Assembly (NCBI RefSeq): GCF_029960815.1
Contig: NZ_JASBRE010000002.1
Location: 342,256 to 406,255 of the forward strand
DNA from: Pseudomonas sp. AL03
Lineage (GTDB): Bacteria; Pseudomonadota; Gammaproteobacteria; Pseudomonadales; Pseudomonadaceae
Length of the DNA stretch: 64,000 bases
Direction: 5' to 3'
The notes under the pieces are model-generated. The model was not told the DNA's origin. It worked only from the letters and a program-made list of their open reading frames with translations, and ran no database searches. Position 1 is the stretch's first letter; each line of letters begins with the position of its first letter. Positions 57,386 to 64,000 of this stretch are shown piece after piece. The position numbers were made by a program, and so were the translations under genes.

Positions 57386-58315
57386 ATGACTATCTTGGTA
57401 ATCGCTGAACACGACAACAAAGCAGTGGCCCCGGCCACGCTGAACACCGTGGCCGCTGCGGCCAAAATCGGTGGCGATGTTCATGTACTGGTTGCAGGTC
57501 AGGGCGTTGGCGCCGTGGCTGAAGCCGCTGCGAAAATCGCTGGCGTGGCTAAAGTGCTGGTGGCCGATAACGCCGCCTACGCTCACCAACTGCCGGAAAA
57601 CGTAGCGCCGCTGGTTGCCGAGTTGGGCGCTGGCTACAGCCATATCCTGGCTGCTGCTACCTCCAACGGCAAAAACATCCTGCCACGCGTTGCCGCTCAG
57701 TTGGACGTTGACCAGATCTCCGAGATCATCTCGGTCGAAAGCGCTGACACCTTCAAGCGCCCGATCTACGCTGGTAACGCCATCGCTACCGTTCAGTCGA
57801 ACGCTGCGGTCAAAGTGATCACCGTTCGCGCCACCGGTTTCGACCCGGTTGCTGCTGAAGGGGGTTCGGCGGCTGTTGAAGCCGTTGCGGCTGCGCACGA
57901 CGCGGGCACTTCCAGCTTCGTCGGCGAAGAACTGGCCAAATCCGATCGTCCGGAACTGACCGCTGCCAAGATCGTCGTTTCCGGCGGTCGCGGCATGCAG
58001 AACGGCGACAACTTCAAACACCTGTACGCCTTGGCCGACAAGCTGGGCGCTGCCGTCGGTGCTTCCCGCGCCGCGGTCGACGCAGGTTTTGTACCCAACG
58101 ACATGCAGGTCGGTCAGACCGGCAAGATCGTTGCTCCACAGCTGTACATCGCCGTCGGTATCTCCGGCGCGATCCAGCACCTGGCCGGCATGAAAGACTC
58201 CAAAGTGATCGTTGCGATCAACAAGGACGAAGAAGCGCCGATCTTCCAGGTGGCCGATTACGGCCTGGTGGCGGATCTGTTCGAAGCCATCCCTGAGTTC
58301 GAGAAGCTGGTCTAA
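57386..58315 (+). CDS. etfA: Electron transfer flavoprotein alpha subunit
   Basis: A 309-residue FAD subunit with [26 protein letters not shown] and [35 protein letters not shown] FAD motifs (Gly-rich loop near residue 195). Partner of EtfB; together they carry electrons to ETF-QO. Typical length. Confidence 0.97.
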   Translation: MTILVIAEHDNKAVAPATLNTVAAAAKIGGDVHVLVAGQGVGAVAEAAAKIAGVAKVLVADNAAYAHQLPENVAPLVAELGAGYSHILAAATSNGKNILPRVAAQLDVDQISEIISVESADTFKRPIYAGNAIATVQSNAAVKVITVRATGFDPVAAEGGSAAVEAVAAAHDAGTSSFVGEELAKSDRPELTAAKIVVSGGRGMQNGDNFKHLYALADKLGAAVGASRAAVDAGFVPNDMQVGQTGKIVAPQLYIAVGISGAIQHLAGMKDSKVIVAINKDEEAPIFQVADYGLVADLFEAIPEFEKLV

Positions 58316-58333
58316 TCCAGCGGCCTGACTTAT

Positions 58334-58368
58334 AAAGAGCCCGACCTTTTGGTCGGGCTTTTTTTTTG
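58334..58368 (+). terminator. Intrinsic terminator after etfA
   Basis: AAGAGCCCGACC-TTTT-GGTCGGGCTT and nine T. Confidence 0.92.
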
Positions 58369-58396
58369 TTCCGGATTTGAGTGGGAGAGTGTCGCC

Positions 58397-59233
58397 ATGG
58401 ATCTGCGCCGCGTGGGTGGCTGGTCATTACTGCTGGGTCTGACAATGTTGCCGATGTTGTCCAATGCTGCCGGCAAGTGCGAACGCCTTGTGGTGACCGG
58501 CAGCCCGGATGCGCCACCGTACCTGTGGCAAGACCCGCAAAACCCCAAGCACCTGATCGGCGCCAGTGCTGACCTGTTGCAGCAAGTGGCGGGGGAGCTG
58601 GGGATCAAGGTCGAACTGCTTTACGCCGGCAAACGCTCTCAGGCCCTGGACGAAGTGCGCAGTGGGCGAATGGACATGCTGGCGGATGCGTCATTGACGG
58701 TCAGTGAACTGCAATCCCTGGACTACATTCATCCTCCGTTACTGGAAAACGATTACCTGGTCTGGACCCGCAAAGACTCGACGCTGGTCTCCAACGAAGC
58801 GCAGGACCTTCACGGTCATCCCGGCGCGTTGTCGGAAAAATCTCGCATGACCCCGGCATTTGGTACGTTCGCCGAGCAGCAATTGACCCTCATACGGACT
58901 CCCAACCTGACCCAAGCGTTTCAGAAATTGCTGCTGGGCGAGGTGGAATTTGTCCTTGCCGGACGCTACTCGGGCATGGCGGCTGCGCAGACACTTAACC
59001 TGGCCAACGACCTGATCGCCCGTCCACAACCGATCGACAAACCCGGCCTGTTCCTCGCGGTTTCCCACAACTCAGCCTGCAACGATCCGTGGTTGCGCGG
59101 ACAGCTGGCCAAAAAGATGACAGAATTGCCCGCGTCCGGACTGACGGAAGCCGTGCTGCAACGCAATATCGAGCGCTGGAAGGCGCAACAGCAGCAATCG
59201 CCGCAACAACCCGTCAGTACCCCAAAACAGTAG
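58397..59233 (+). CDS. Periplasmic transporter substrate-binding domain protein (SBP_bac_3-like)
   Basis: A 278-residue protein with a signal peptide (about 1-25, ending SNAAG) and the amino-acid-binding fold pattern (GASADLLQQVAGELGIKVEL, RSGRMDMLADASLT). No ABC permease or ATPase is beside it, so it may be a sensor or orphan binder. GGGAGAG supports ATG 58397; an earlier in-frame start overlaps the terminator. Confidence 0.85.
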   Translation: MDLRRVGGWSLLLGLTMLPMLSNAAGKCERLVVTGSPDAPPYLWQDPQNPKHLIGASADLLQQVAGELGIKVELLYAGKRSQALDEVRSGRMDMLADASLTVSELQSLDYIHPPLLENDYLVWTRKDSTLVSNEAQDLHGHPGALSEKSRMTPAFGTFAEQQLTLIRTPNLTQAFQKLLLGEVEFVLAGRYSGMAAAQTLNLANDLIARPQPIDKPGLFLAVSHNSACNDPWLRGQLAKKMTELPASGLTEAVLQRNIERWKAQQQQSPQQPVSTPKQ

Positions 59234-59242
59234 GGATTTTTA

Positions 59243-59599
59243 GTGAGTATTCGACCTCTTTTCGCTGCCCTGGCCGTTCTGGCTCTGGCGGGTTGTGCAG
59301 CCGATCCGGCGCCGAATGAACAAATGCGCCTGACCGAACAGGCACTCGAGCAGGCAAAGGCCGTGGGCGCCACTGTCGACGACGTGCCGGAAATGAAACT
59401 GGCCGAAGACAAGTTCAACCGCGCCAAGGGCAGCATGAACGACCAATCCTTCAAGAACGCGCGCATGCGGGCCGAGCAGGCCGAGCTGGACGCGCGTCTG
59501 GCCGAAGCCCGGGTTCTGACCCTCAAGAGCGAGGAGCAGTTGAACGTGCTCAATACCCGCATCACTCGCCTGCGCAAGCAACTGGGAGATGCCCAATGA
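59243..59599 (+). CDS. DUF4398 domain lipoprotein
   Basis: A 118-residue protein with lipobox LALAGC (C18) then a helical coiled-coil-rich body (EQMRLTEQALEQAKAVGA ... RARMRAEQAELDARLAEAR). GTG start at 59243. It overlaps the OmpA-type gene by four bases, so the two products probably act together in the envelope. Confidence 0.86.
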   Translation: MSIRPLFAALAVLALAGCAADPAPNEQMRLTEQALEQAKAVGATVDDVPEMKLAEDKFNRAKGSMNDQSFKNARMRAEQAELDARLAEARVLTLKSEEQLNVLNTRITRLRKQLGDAQ

Positions 59600-60408
59600 G
59601 CCTCAAGACCAAAGCACTCGGCGGTTTGATCCTGGCAGGCTGCGTAAGTCTCTATGGTTGTGCCGGTCAGCACAGCGAGGCCGCGTTGCAGCAAGCCAGT
59701 ACTGACTTCCAGAAGGTCAAGGAAGACTCCAGCGTGCTGCGAATTGCGCCCAAGGACGTGATTCGCGCGGGTGAGTCGCTGGCCCGCGCCGATCGTCTGT
59801 CCAGCTACTGGGGCAGTGGATCGGACGTGCTGCATTACGCTTACCTGAGTGAGCGCTACAGCGAAATCGCGCGCGAACACACCAATCAGGTGCTCAACGA
59901 AGAGCGTGCAGCGAAGCTCGAACTGGAGCGTCAACGACTGCAACTGGCCCTGCGCGAATCCAAACTGCTCAGCGTGCAGCAGCAGGGCAAGTGGCTCGAA
60001 GAACAGATTGTCGCGCTGGCGACCACCCAGACCGACCGAGGCCTGGTGATGACCTTGGGCGATGTGCTGTTCGACACGGGCGAAGCAGAGTTGAAAAACT
60101 CGGCGAACCGCGTGGTGTTGAAGATCGTGCAGTTCCTGCAGCTCAACCCCAAGCGCGTGGTGCGCATCGAAGGCTACGCCGACAGTACCGGCGGCAAGCA
60201 GGAAAACCTCAAGCTGTCTCGCGACCGTGCGCAATCGGTAGCGAACGTGCTGATGGACCTGGGCATCGACGACAAACGCATCCAGGTCGAAGGGTATGGC
60301 GATGAATACCCGGTGGACGTGAACGCCTCCGAGCGGGGCCGGGCACAGAACCGTCGGGTGGAAATTGTGTTCTCCGACGAAAAAGGCCAGCTCGGCGCTG
60401 CCCGCTAA
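59596..60408 (+). CDS. OmpA family lipoprotein with DUF4398-type N-terminus
   Basis: A 270-residue protein: lipobox near LYGCAG, a helical DUF4398-like region (residues 30-130), then a peptidoglycan-binding OmpA-C domain (LGDVLFDTGEAELK ... RIEGYADSTGGKQENLKLSRDRAQSVANVL ... GRAQNRRVEIV). Tethers the outer membrane to the wall. The pair with the preceding lipoprotein is common in Pseudomonas. Confidence 0.9.
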   Translation: MSLKTKALGGLILAGCVSLYGCAGQHSEAALQQASTDFQKVKEDSSVLRIAPKDVIRAGESLARADRLSSYWGSGSDVLHYAYLSERYSEIAREHTNQVLNEERAAKLELERQRLQLALRESKLLSVQQQGKWLEEQIVALATTQTDRGLVMTLGDVLFDTGEAELKNSANRVVLKIVQFLQLNPKRVVRIEGYADSTGGKQENLKLSRDRAQSVANVLMDLGIDDKRIQVEGYGDEYPVDVNASERGRAQNRRVEIVFSDEKGQLGAAR

Positions 60409-60423
60409 GGGCTGCGTCACTGG

Positions 60424-60458
60424 AAAACCCGGCCTGCCAGTCAGCGCCGGGTTTTTTT
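60424..60458 (+). terminator. Intrinsic terminator after the OmpA-type gene
   Basis: AAAACCCGGC ... GCCGGGTTTTTTT stem-loop. Confidence 0.9.
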
Positions 60459-60496
60459 GTGCCTGCCATTTACCGCTCGCCGGGCCAATAAAAGCA

Positions 60497-60568
60497 GTAC
60501 AGTTTTTGCTGACAATGCACTGTACGGTCGACTATTGTGGCAACTGTCCCAGTACACTTCTAAACTGT
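60497..60568. promoter_or_regulatory. Repeated GTACAGT/ACTGT sites upstream of the MocR-type regulator
   Basis: GTACAGT (60497-60503) and ACTGTAC (60519-60525) form an inverted pair with 15 bases between; further ACTGT copies at 60543 and 60564 are spaced 24 and 21 bases. Spacing near two helical turns and repeated half-sites suit MocR proteins. Confidence 0.5.
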
Positions 60569-60621
60569 TCCGGTATTGTTTCACACAAGAATAAAATGCC
60601 CGTGAAATCGAGTGCTGCGTC

Positions 60622-62061
60622 ATGACCAATCTCTTGCTCTACCAACGTATTGCTCAGCAACTGGCCGAAGACATCCGCCGTGGCGTCTATCAACCAGGGG
60701 AGCGCGTGCCTTCGGTGCGCAAGATGAGCTCGCAGCTCAACGTCAGCCACGCGACGGTGTTGCAGGCTTACGCCAACCTCGAGGATCAGGGGCTGATCCG
60801 CGCCCGGCCGCAGTCGGGTTACTACGTGCACCAGACCCCGGCCCTGACTGCGCCGACACCGGACATCGCCCGAGTCGAACGTCCCGGTCTGGTCACTCGC
60901 AGCAGCATCATTCAGCAAGTCCTGGTCGAATCTCGCCGCGAAGGTGTGTTCCCTTTGGGCGCGGCCGTGCCAAGCGTCGAATATCTGCCGGTGCGGGCGC
61001 TGCATCAGCAACTGGCTAAAGTCACCCGTTTCCATAGCCCGCGGGCTTTCAGCTACATGTTCAGCCCGGGTTTCGAACCGCTGCGTCGTCAAGTGGCGAT
61101 CCGCATGCGCGATGCCGGCGTGGTGGTCGATCCGTCGGAAGTGGTGATTACCCACGGCTGCGTCGATGCCTTGCAGATGTCGTTGCGCGTGCTGACCCGG
61201 CCGGGTGACTTGATCGCCGCCGAGTCGCCGACCTACTACGGTTTGTTGCAACTGGCTGACCTGCTGGGCCTCAAGGTCATCGAAATCCCCAGCGATCCAG
61301 CCACTGGCATGAGCCTCGAAGCCTTGCAACTGGCGGCCAACCAGTGGTCGATCAAGGCGCTGGTGTTGACCACTCGCCTGAGCAATCCATTGGGCGGCAC
61401 CATGCCTGAAGAGCGGCAAAAGCAACTGCTGCGTCTGGCCTCGGATTTCGATATCCAGATTGTTGAAGACGATATCTACGGCGAGTTGATGTTCGAGCAG
61501 GGTCGCACCAAGTCGCTTAAAGCCTACGATCGGCTGGACCGGGTGATCTACTGCTCAAGTTTCTCCAAAACCCTGTCGCCGGGCGTGCGGATCGGCTGGA
61601 TGATTGCCGGTAAGTACCAGCAGGAGATCCAGCGTTTGCAAACCTTCAGTACCCATTCGGCCTGCAGCGTCACGCAAATGGGTATTGCGGCCTATCTGGA
61701 GAACGGTGGTTACGACCGGCATTTGCGCTACATCCGTCAGGAGTACCGCAAGAACCTCAGCGCCTTCCAGCTGGCCGTGCAGCAATACTTCCCGGAAGGC
61801 ACACAGATGACCCGGCCTACCGGCGGCTTCATTCTTTGGGTCAGTCTGCCGGGGCGGGTCAACACTCAGGAGCTGCACGTTCGTGCGTTGCAGCAGGGCA
61901 TCAGTATCGCGCCGGGGCTGATTTTCAGTAACACCGAGCAGTTCAATCACTGCATTCGGCTGAACTGCGGCACACCGTGGAACCGTGAAGCCGAGCGTGC
62001 ATTGATGACCTTGGGCATGCTGGCCACCCAGCTCTGCCAGGAGATGGCTGGCGGCCTGTGA
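60622..62061 (+). CDS. MocR subfamily GntR regulator with aminotransferase domain
   Basis: A 479-residue fusion: winged helix (residues 1-72, PGERVPSVRKMSSQLNVSHATVLQAYANLEDQGLI) and a fold-type I aminotransferase domain with the PLP lysine K316 in SSFSKTLSPGVRIGWM. It senses PLP or an amine/amino acid and controls transcription. Likely autoregulated through the repeats upstream. Target genes not evident nearby. Confidence 0.92.
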   Translation: MTNLLLYQRIAQQLAEDIRRGVYQPGERVPSVRKMSSQLNVSHATVLQAYANLEDQGLIRARPQSGYYVHQTPALTAPTPDIARVERPGLVTRSSIIQQVLVESRREGVFPLGAAVPSVEYLPVRALHQQLAKVTRFHSPRAFSYMFSPGFEPLRRQVAIRMRDAGVVVDPSEVVITHGCVDALQMSLRVLTRPGDLIAAESPTYYGLLQLADLLGLKVIEIPSDPATGMSLEALQLAANQWSIKALVLTTRLSNPLGGTMPEERQKQLLRLASDFDIQIVEDDIYGELMFEQGRTKSLKAYDRLDRVIYCSSFSKTLSPGVRIGWMIAGKYQQEIQRLQTFSTHSACSVTQMGIAAYLENGGYDRHLRYIRQEYRKNLSAFQLAVQQYFPEGTQMTRPTGGFILWVSLPGRVNTQELHVRALQQGISIAPGLIFSNTEQFNHCIRLNCGTPWNREAERALMTLGMLATQLCQEMAGGL

Positions 62062-62151
62062 CGGGGCGGGGGCAGGTTATTCCTGTCCGTGCTTGTCATG
62101 TTGCCTGCAACAGGCGAGCATATGGCCTCATGCCGTTGCGCCGTTGGGTCC

Positions 62152-62625
62152 ATGAAATCGATTTTCCCCGCCGTCTGGCTTTCGATCTGCCTGCTGATGA
62201 CCTTCCAGGTCGAAGGCGTCATGGCGGCTTCCGTTCAGGAAAAACCGGCAACCAACGCCACTTCGAAAAAACCGGCCCCGGCCAAGAAAGCCGCGCCGGT
62301 CAAAAAGAAAGCCGCCAAGGTGAAAAAACGACCGCCGATTGCTTCCAAGTCCAAACCCGCCAGTGAAGTCGTGAAAACCAAGCTTCCTTCGGTCGACCTG
62401 GATTTGAGCCTGCCCGAGGACATGGCCGAGGAGTTGAAACCGATCGGTACGGTAGCGTTGCCACGGCACGATGCCGTATTGCCGCAAATGTTCGGTGACA
62501 AGGCTGGCAGCACGCCGTTTCAGCTCAACGGAAGGCTGATCAGCAACGAAATGCAGTTGCAACTGCGCAACGAAGAGCGCCGTGAAGTCGAAGGCGCAGC
62601 GCTGGAATTCGAGTTCAAGCGGTAA
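62152..62625 (+). CDS. Exported Lys/Ala/Pro-rich conserved hypothetical protein
   Basis: A 157-residue protein with a signal peptide (KSIFPAVWLSICLLMTFQVEGVMA) and a low-complexity Lys/Ala/Pro stretch (about 30-65), then a globular end with LDLDLSLPEDMAEELKPIG. Such proteins are common in Pseudomonas but uncharacterised. ATG 62152 begins the signal peptide; starts at 62089 or 62122 add a cysteine-rich extension that looks spurious. Confidence 0.75.
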   Translation: MKSIFPAVWLSICLLMTFQVEGVMAASVQEKPATNATSKKPAPAKKAAPVKKKAAKVKKRPPIASKSKPASEVVKTKLPSVDLDLSLPEDMAEELKPIGTVALPRHDAVLPQMFGDKAGSTPFQLNGRLISNEMQLQLRNEERREVEGAALEFEFKR

Positions 62626-62790
62626 TTCCCTCCCATCTGTGACCCGCTGGCCAGACGCTTTGTCGGAGACTGGTCAGTCACGCTGGTTTGAGCGAAAAAA
62701 CCCGGGCCCAGGCAATTTTAAACAAGCGTTTTAGCGGTTACTCTGTGCCACGTCCTTTAACACATCGCCCATCGCGAGGAGCTCGTCGTC

Positions 62791-63045
62791 ATGAAATGCC
62801 GTGAAGGCTGTGGCGCCTGTTGCATTGCCCCTTCCATCAGTTCACCGATTCCCGGCATGCCTAAGGGCAAAGCCGCCGGAGAACGTTGCGTACAACTCTC
62901 TGTCGAAAACCTGTGCAATGTGTTTGGCAAACCGGAACGTCCTTCAGTGTGTTCGGCGTTCGAAGCCGACATCGAAGTCTGCGGAAGCAGCAGTGACGAA
63001 GCGATCAGATTGCTGGGTTGGTGGGAGCAAATGACGGCTGCGTGA
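62791..63045 (+). CDS. YkgJ family cysteine cluster protein
   Basis: An 84-residue protein with CREGCGACCIAP at the N-terminus and further cysteines in RCVQL, LCNVF and PSVCSAFE, consistent with metal or Fe-S binding. GGAG precedes ATG 62791. Function unknown. Confidence 0.86.
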   Translation: MKCREGCGACCIAPSISSPIPGMPKGKAAGERCVQLSVENLCNVFGKPERPSVCSAFEADIEVCGSSSDEAIRLLGWWEQMTAA

Positions 63046-63086
63046 TGTGTTCACCGAACGGAACTTCAACAATAAGGAATAAGATT

Positions 63087-63692
63087 ATGGGTTCGCTGCA
63101 ACGTATGGCTGTGCTGTGTGGTTTGACGGTAATGCTCGCCACCACGGCTGCTCAGGCCGAAGACTGGAAAGTCGCCAAGGAACAGGACGGCATCAAGATC
63201 TCCTTGAGCGAGGTGGCCGGCTCCGATTACAAGGCCTACCGTGGTGTCACGCTGATGAAGACCACCCTGGCCAAACTGCGCGCATTGCAGGAAGACGTGC
63301 CAGGGGCCTGCGCCTGGATTCACGAATGCAAGACCCAGAAGTTGCTCAAACACGAAGGTGATCAGAGCTGGACTTACACCCAGTTCAATACGCCTTGGCC
63401 GGTCACCGCGCGTGATTCGGTGCTGCATGTGACCACCGTCGAGGGTGCCGATGGCAGTCTGACCCGTAAACTCGAAGGCGTGCCGAAGTACATTCCTGAG
63501 GAAAAAGGCTTTGTGCGGGTGACCAAGGTCGACGGTTTCTGGAAGTTCGTGCCCAAGGGTGATCAGATCGAAGTGACCTATCAGGTGCACACTGAGCCGG
63601 GCGGTAGCATACCGTCGATGGTGGCCAACAAGTTTGTGGTCGATGCGCCGTTCAATACCCTGAAAGCCCTGAAAGAACGCGCTGAGAAGTAA
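63087..63692 (+). CDS. START/lipid-transfer domain periplasmic protein
   Basis: A 201-residue protein with a signal peptide (to about residue 24, TTAAQAED) and a START-domain pattern (YKAYRGVTLMKTTLAKLRALQED ... WPVTARDSVLHV ... WKFVPKG ... IPSMVANKFVVDAPFNTLKALKE). AAGGAAT supports ATG 63087. Likely binds a lipid or hydrophobic ligand in the periplasm; ligand unknown. Confidence 0.88.
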   Translation: MGSLQRMAVLCGLTVMLATTAAQAEDWKVAKEQDGIKISLSEVAGSDYKAYRGVTLMKTTLAKLRALQEDVPGACAWIHECKTQKLLKHEGDQSWTYTQFNTPWPVTARDSVLHVTTVEGADGSLTRKLEGVPKYIPEEKGFVRVTKVDGFWKFVPKGDQIEVTYQVHTEPGGSIPSMVANKFVVDAPFNTLKALKERAEK

Positions 63693-63709
63693 TCGATTCG
63701 CTCTTTTGA

Positions 63710-63740
63710 TAAAACGCCTCGACTGGTTCGGGGCGTTTTC
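63710..63740 (+). terminator. Intrinsic terminator after the START gene
   Basis: AAAACGCC ... GGCGTTTTCTA stem-loop. Confidence 0.8.
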
Positions 63741-63788
63741 TATTTGGTAGGGCGGTTTATTTGATCGGGGGCAGATCCGTTTCTGCGG

Positions 63789-64000
63789 TCGCGGCCGCTT
63801 AGGGTTCCGCCCTTACGGCGGGTCACTTGGAAAAGCCCCAAGTAACCAAGGGCTCTTGCCCCTGACGTTCGGTGCCTCGCCTAGGCTCGGCATGCCCTCG
63901 CTCCGGTCCTGCTCCGTGGGCCCGCCGCCATCGGCCATCCATGGCCCAGAGTGTGTAAAAACAGGCTCAAGCATCGTCGGCGCGTAGCGCCGACGAGTGT
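63789..64000. repeat. Long dispersed Pseudomonas intergenic repeat (DUF1534-type sequence)
   Basis: The segment with GGGTTCCGCCCTTACGGCGG, CAAGTAACCAAGGGCTCTTG, GCCTCGCCTAGGCTCGGCAT and GGCCATCCATGGCC is a multicopy GC-rich repeat I recognise from fluorescent pseudomonads, where it is often mis-called as small DUF1534 genes. The last 300 bases of the window hold no real gene. It may run past the edge. Confidence 0.65.

Overview
The window is a 64-kb stretch of chromosome from a Pseudomonas of the fluorescens type. The evidence is the high-GC codon use, the gene order of the core blocks (comEC-exbBD-lpxK-kdsB-murB / rne / rluC-sppA / yceD-rpmF-plsX-fabDG-acpP-fabF-pabC-mltG-tmk-holB-pilZ-tatD / rgsA / tetR / etf genes, which I recognise as the Pseudomonas order), and the Pseudomonas-type palindromic repeats between genes. 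I see no rRNA, tRNA, insertion sequence, prophage or CRISPR array. Gene identities come from reading the protein sequences; no database search was run.

Layout. 1-6130: comEC (cut by the window edge), a proton channel pair exbB/exbD, and a tightly overlapped envelope operon (lpxK, trm112-like, kdsB, phosphatase, murB). 6376-10734: a molybdenum hydroxylase (Fe-S subunit and Tat-exported large subunit) with XdhC and a MocA-like nucleotidyltransferase, apparently inserted between murB and rne. 10840-16319: rne (minus strand), with a predicted leader of about 640 nt, divergent from rluC and a HAD phosphatase. 16344-28481: sppA, maf (minus), then the ribosomal protein/fatty-acid synthesis supercluster through tatD. 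28490-28609: the small RNA rgsA (minus strand). 28824-32936: a TetR regulator, a MoaA-type radical SAM gene, two conserved genes and a lipase without signal peptide.

33148-52236 is the accessory heart of the window. It encodes what looks like a complete oxidative (De Ley-Doudoroff) route for D-galactose: ABC importer (araFGH type), SDR sugar dehydrogenase, SMP-30 lactonase, galactonate dehydratase (dgoD), 2-keto-3-deoxygalactonate kinase (dgoK), aldolase (dgoA), a galactonate permease (dgoT), and FadR-type and IclR-type regulators. The route is split into two blocks by about 7.6 kb. The two blocks start from almost identical promoter/operator/leader sequences. A separate 14-nt motif occurs upstream of the FadR-type regulator and, inverted, upstream of the ABC importer. 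Between the blocks lies a GntR - ADP-ribosylglycohydrolase - NCS1 permease - PfkB kinase operon that resembles E. coli yegTUVW in content; its substrate is unknown, and it is the best candidate here for an undescribed pathway.

52237-64000: alcohol dehydrogenase with a divergent AraC regulator, ETF-ubiquinone oxidoreductase divergent from etfBA with a PsrA-type box between them, a periplasmic binding protein, a DUF4398/OmpA lipoprotein pair, a MocR-type regulator with repeated upstream sites, small conserved genes, and at the end a long dispersed Pseudomonas repeat. Several genes (yceD, rluC, the gntR of the yeg-like operon) have promoter-like -10 boxes so close to the start codon that their mRNAs may be leaderless.
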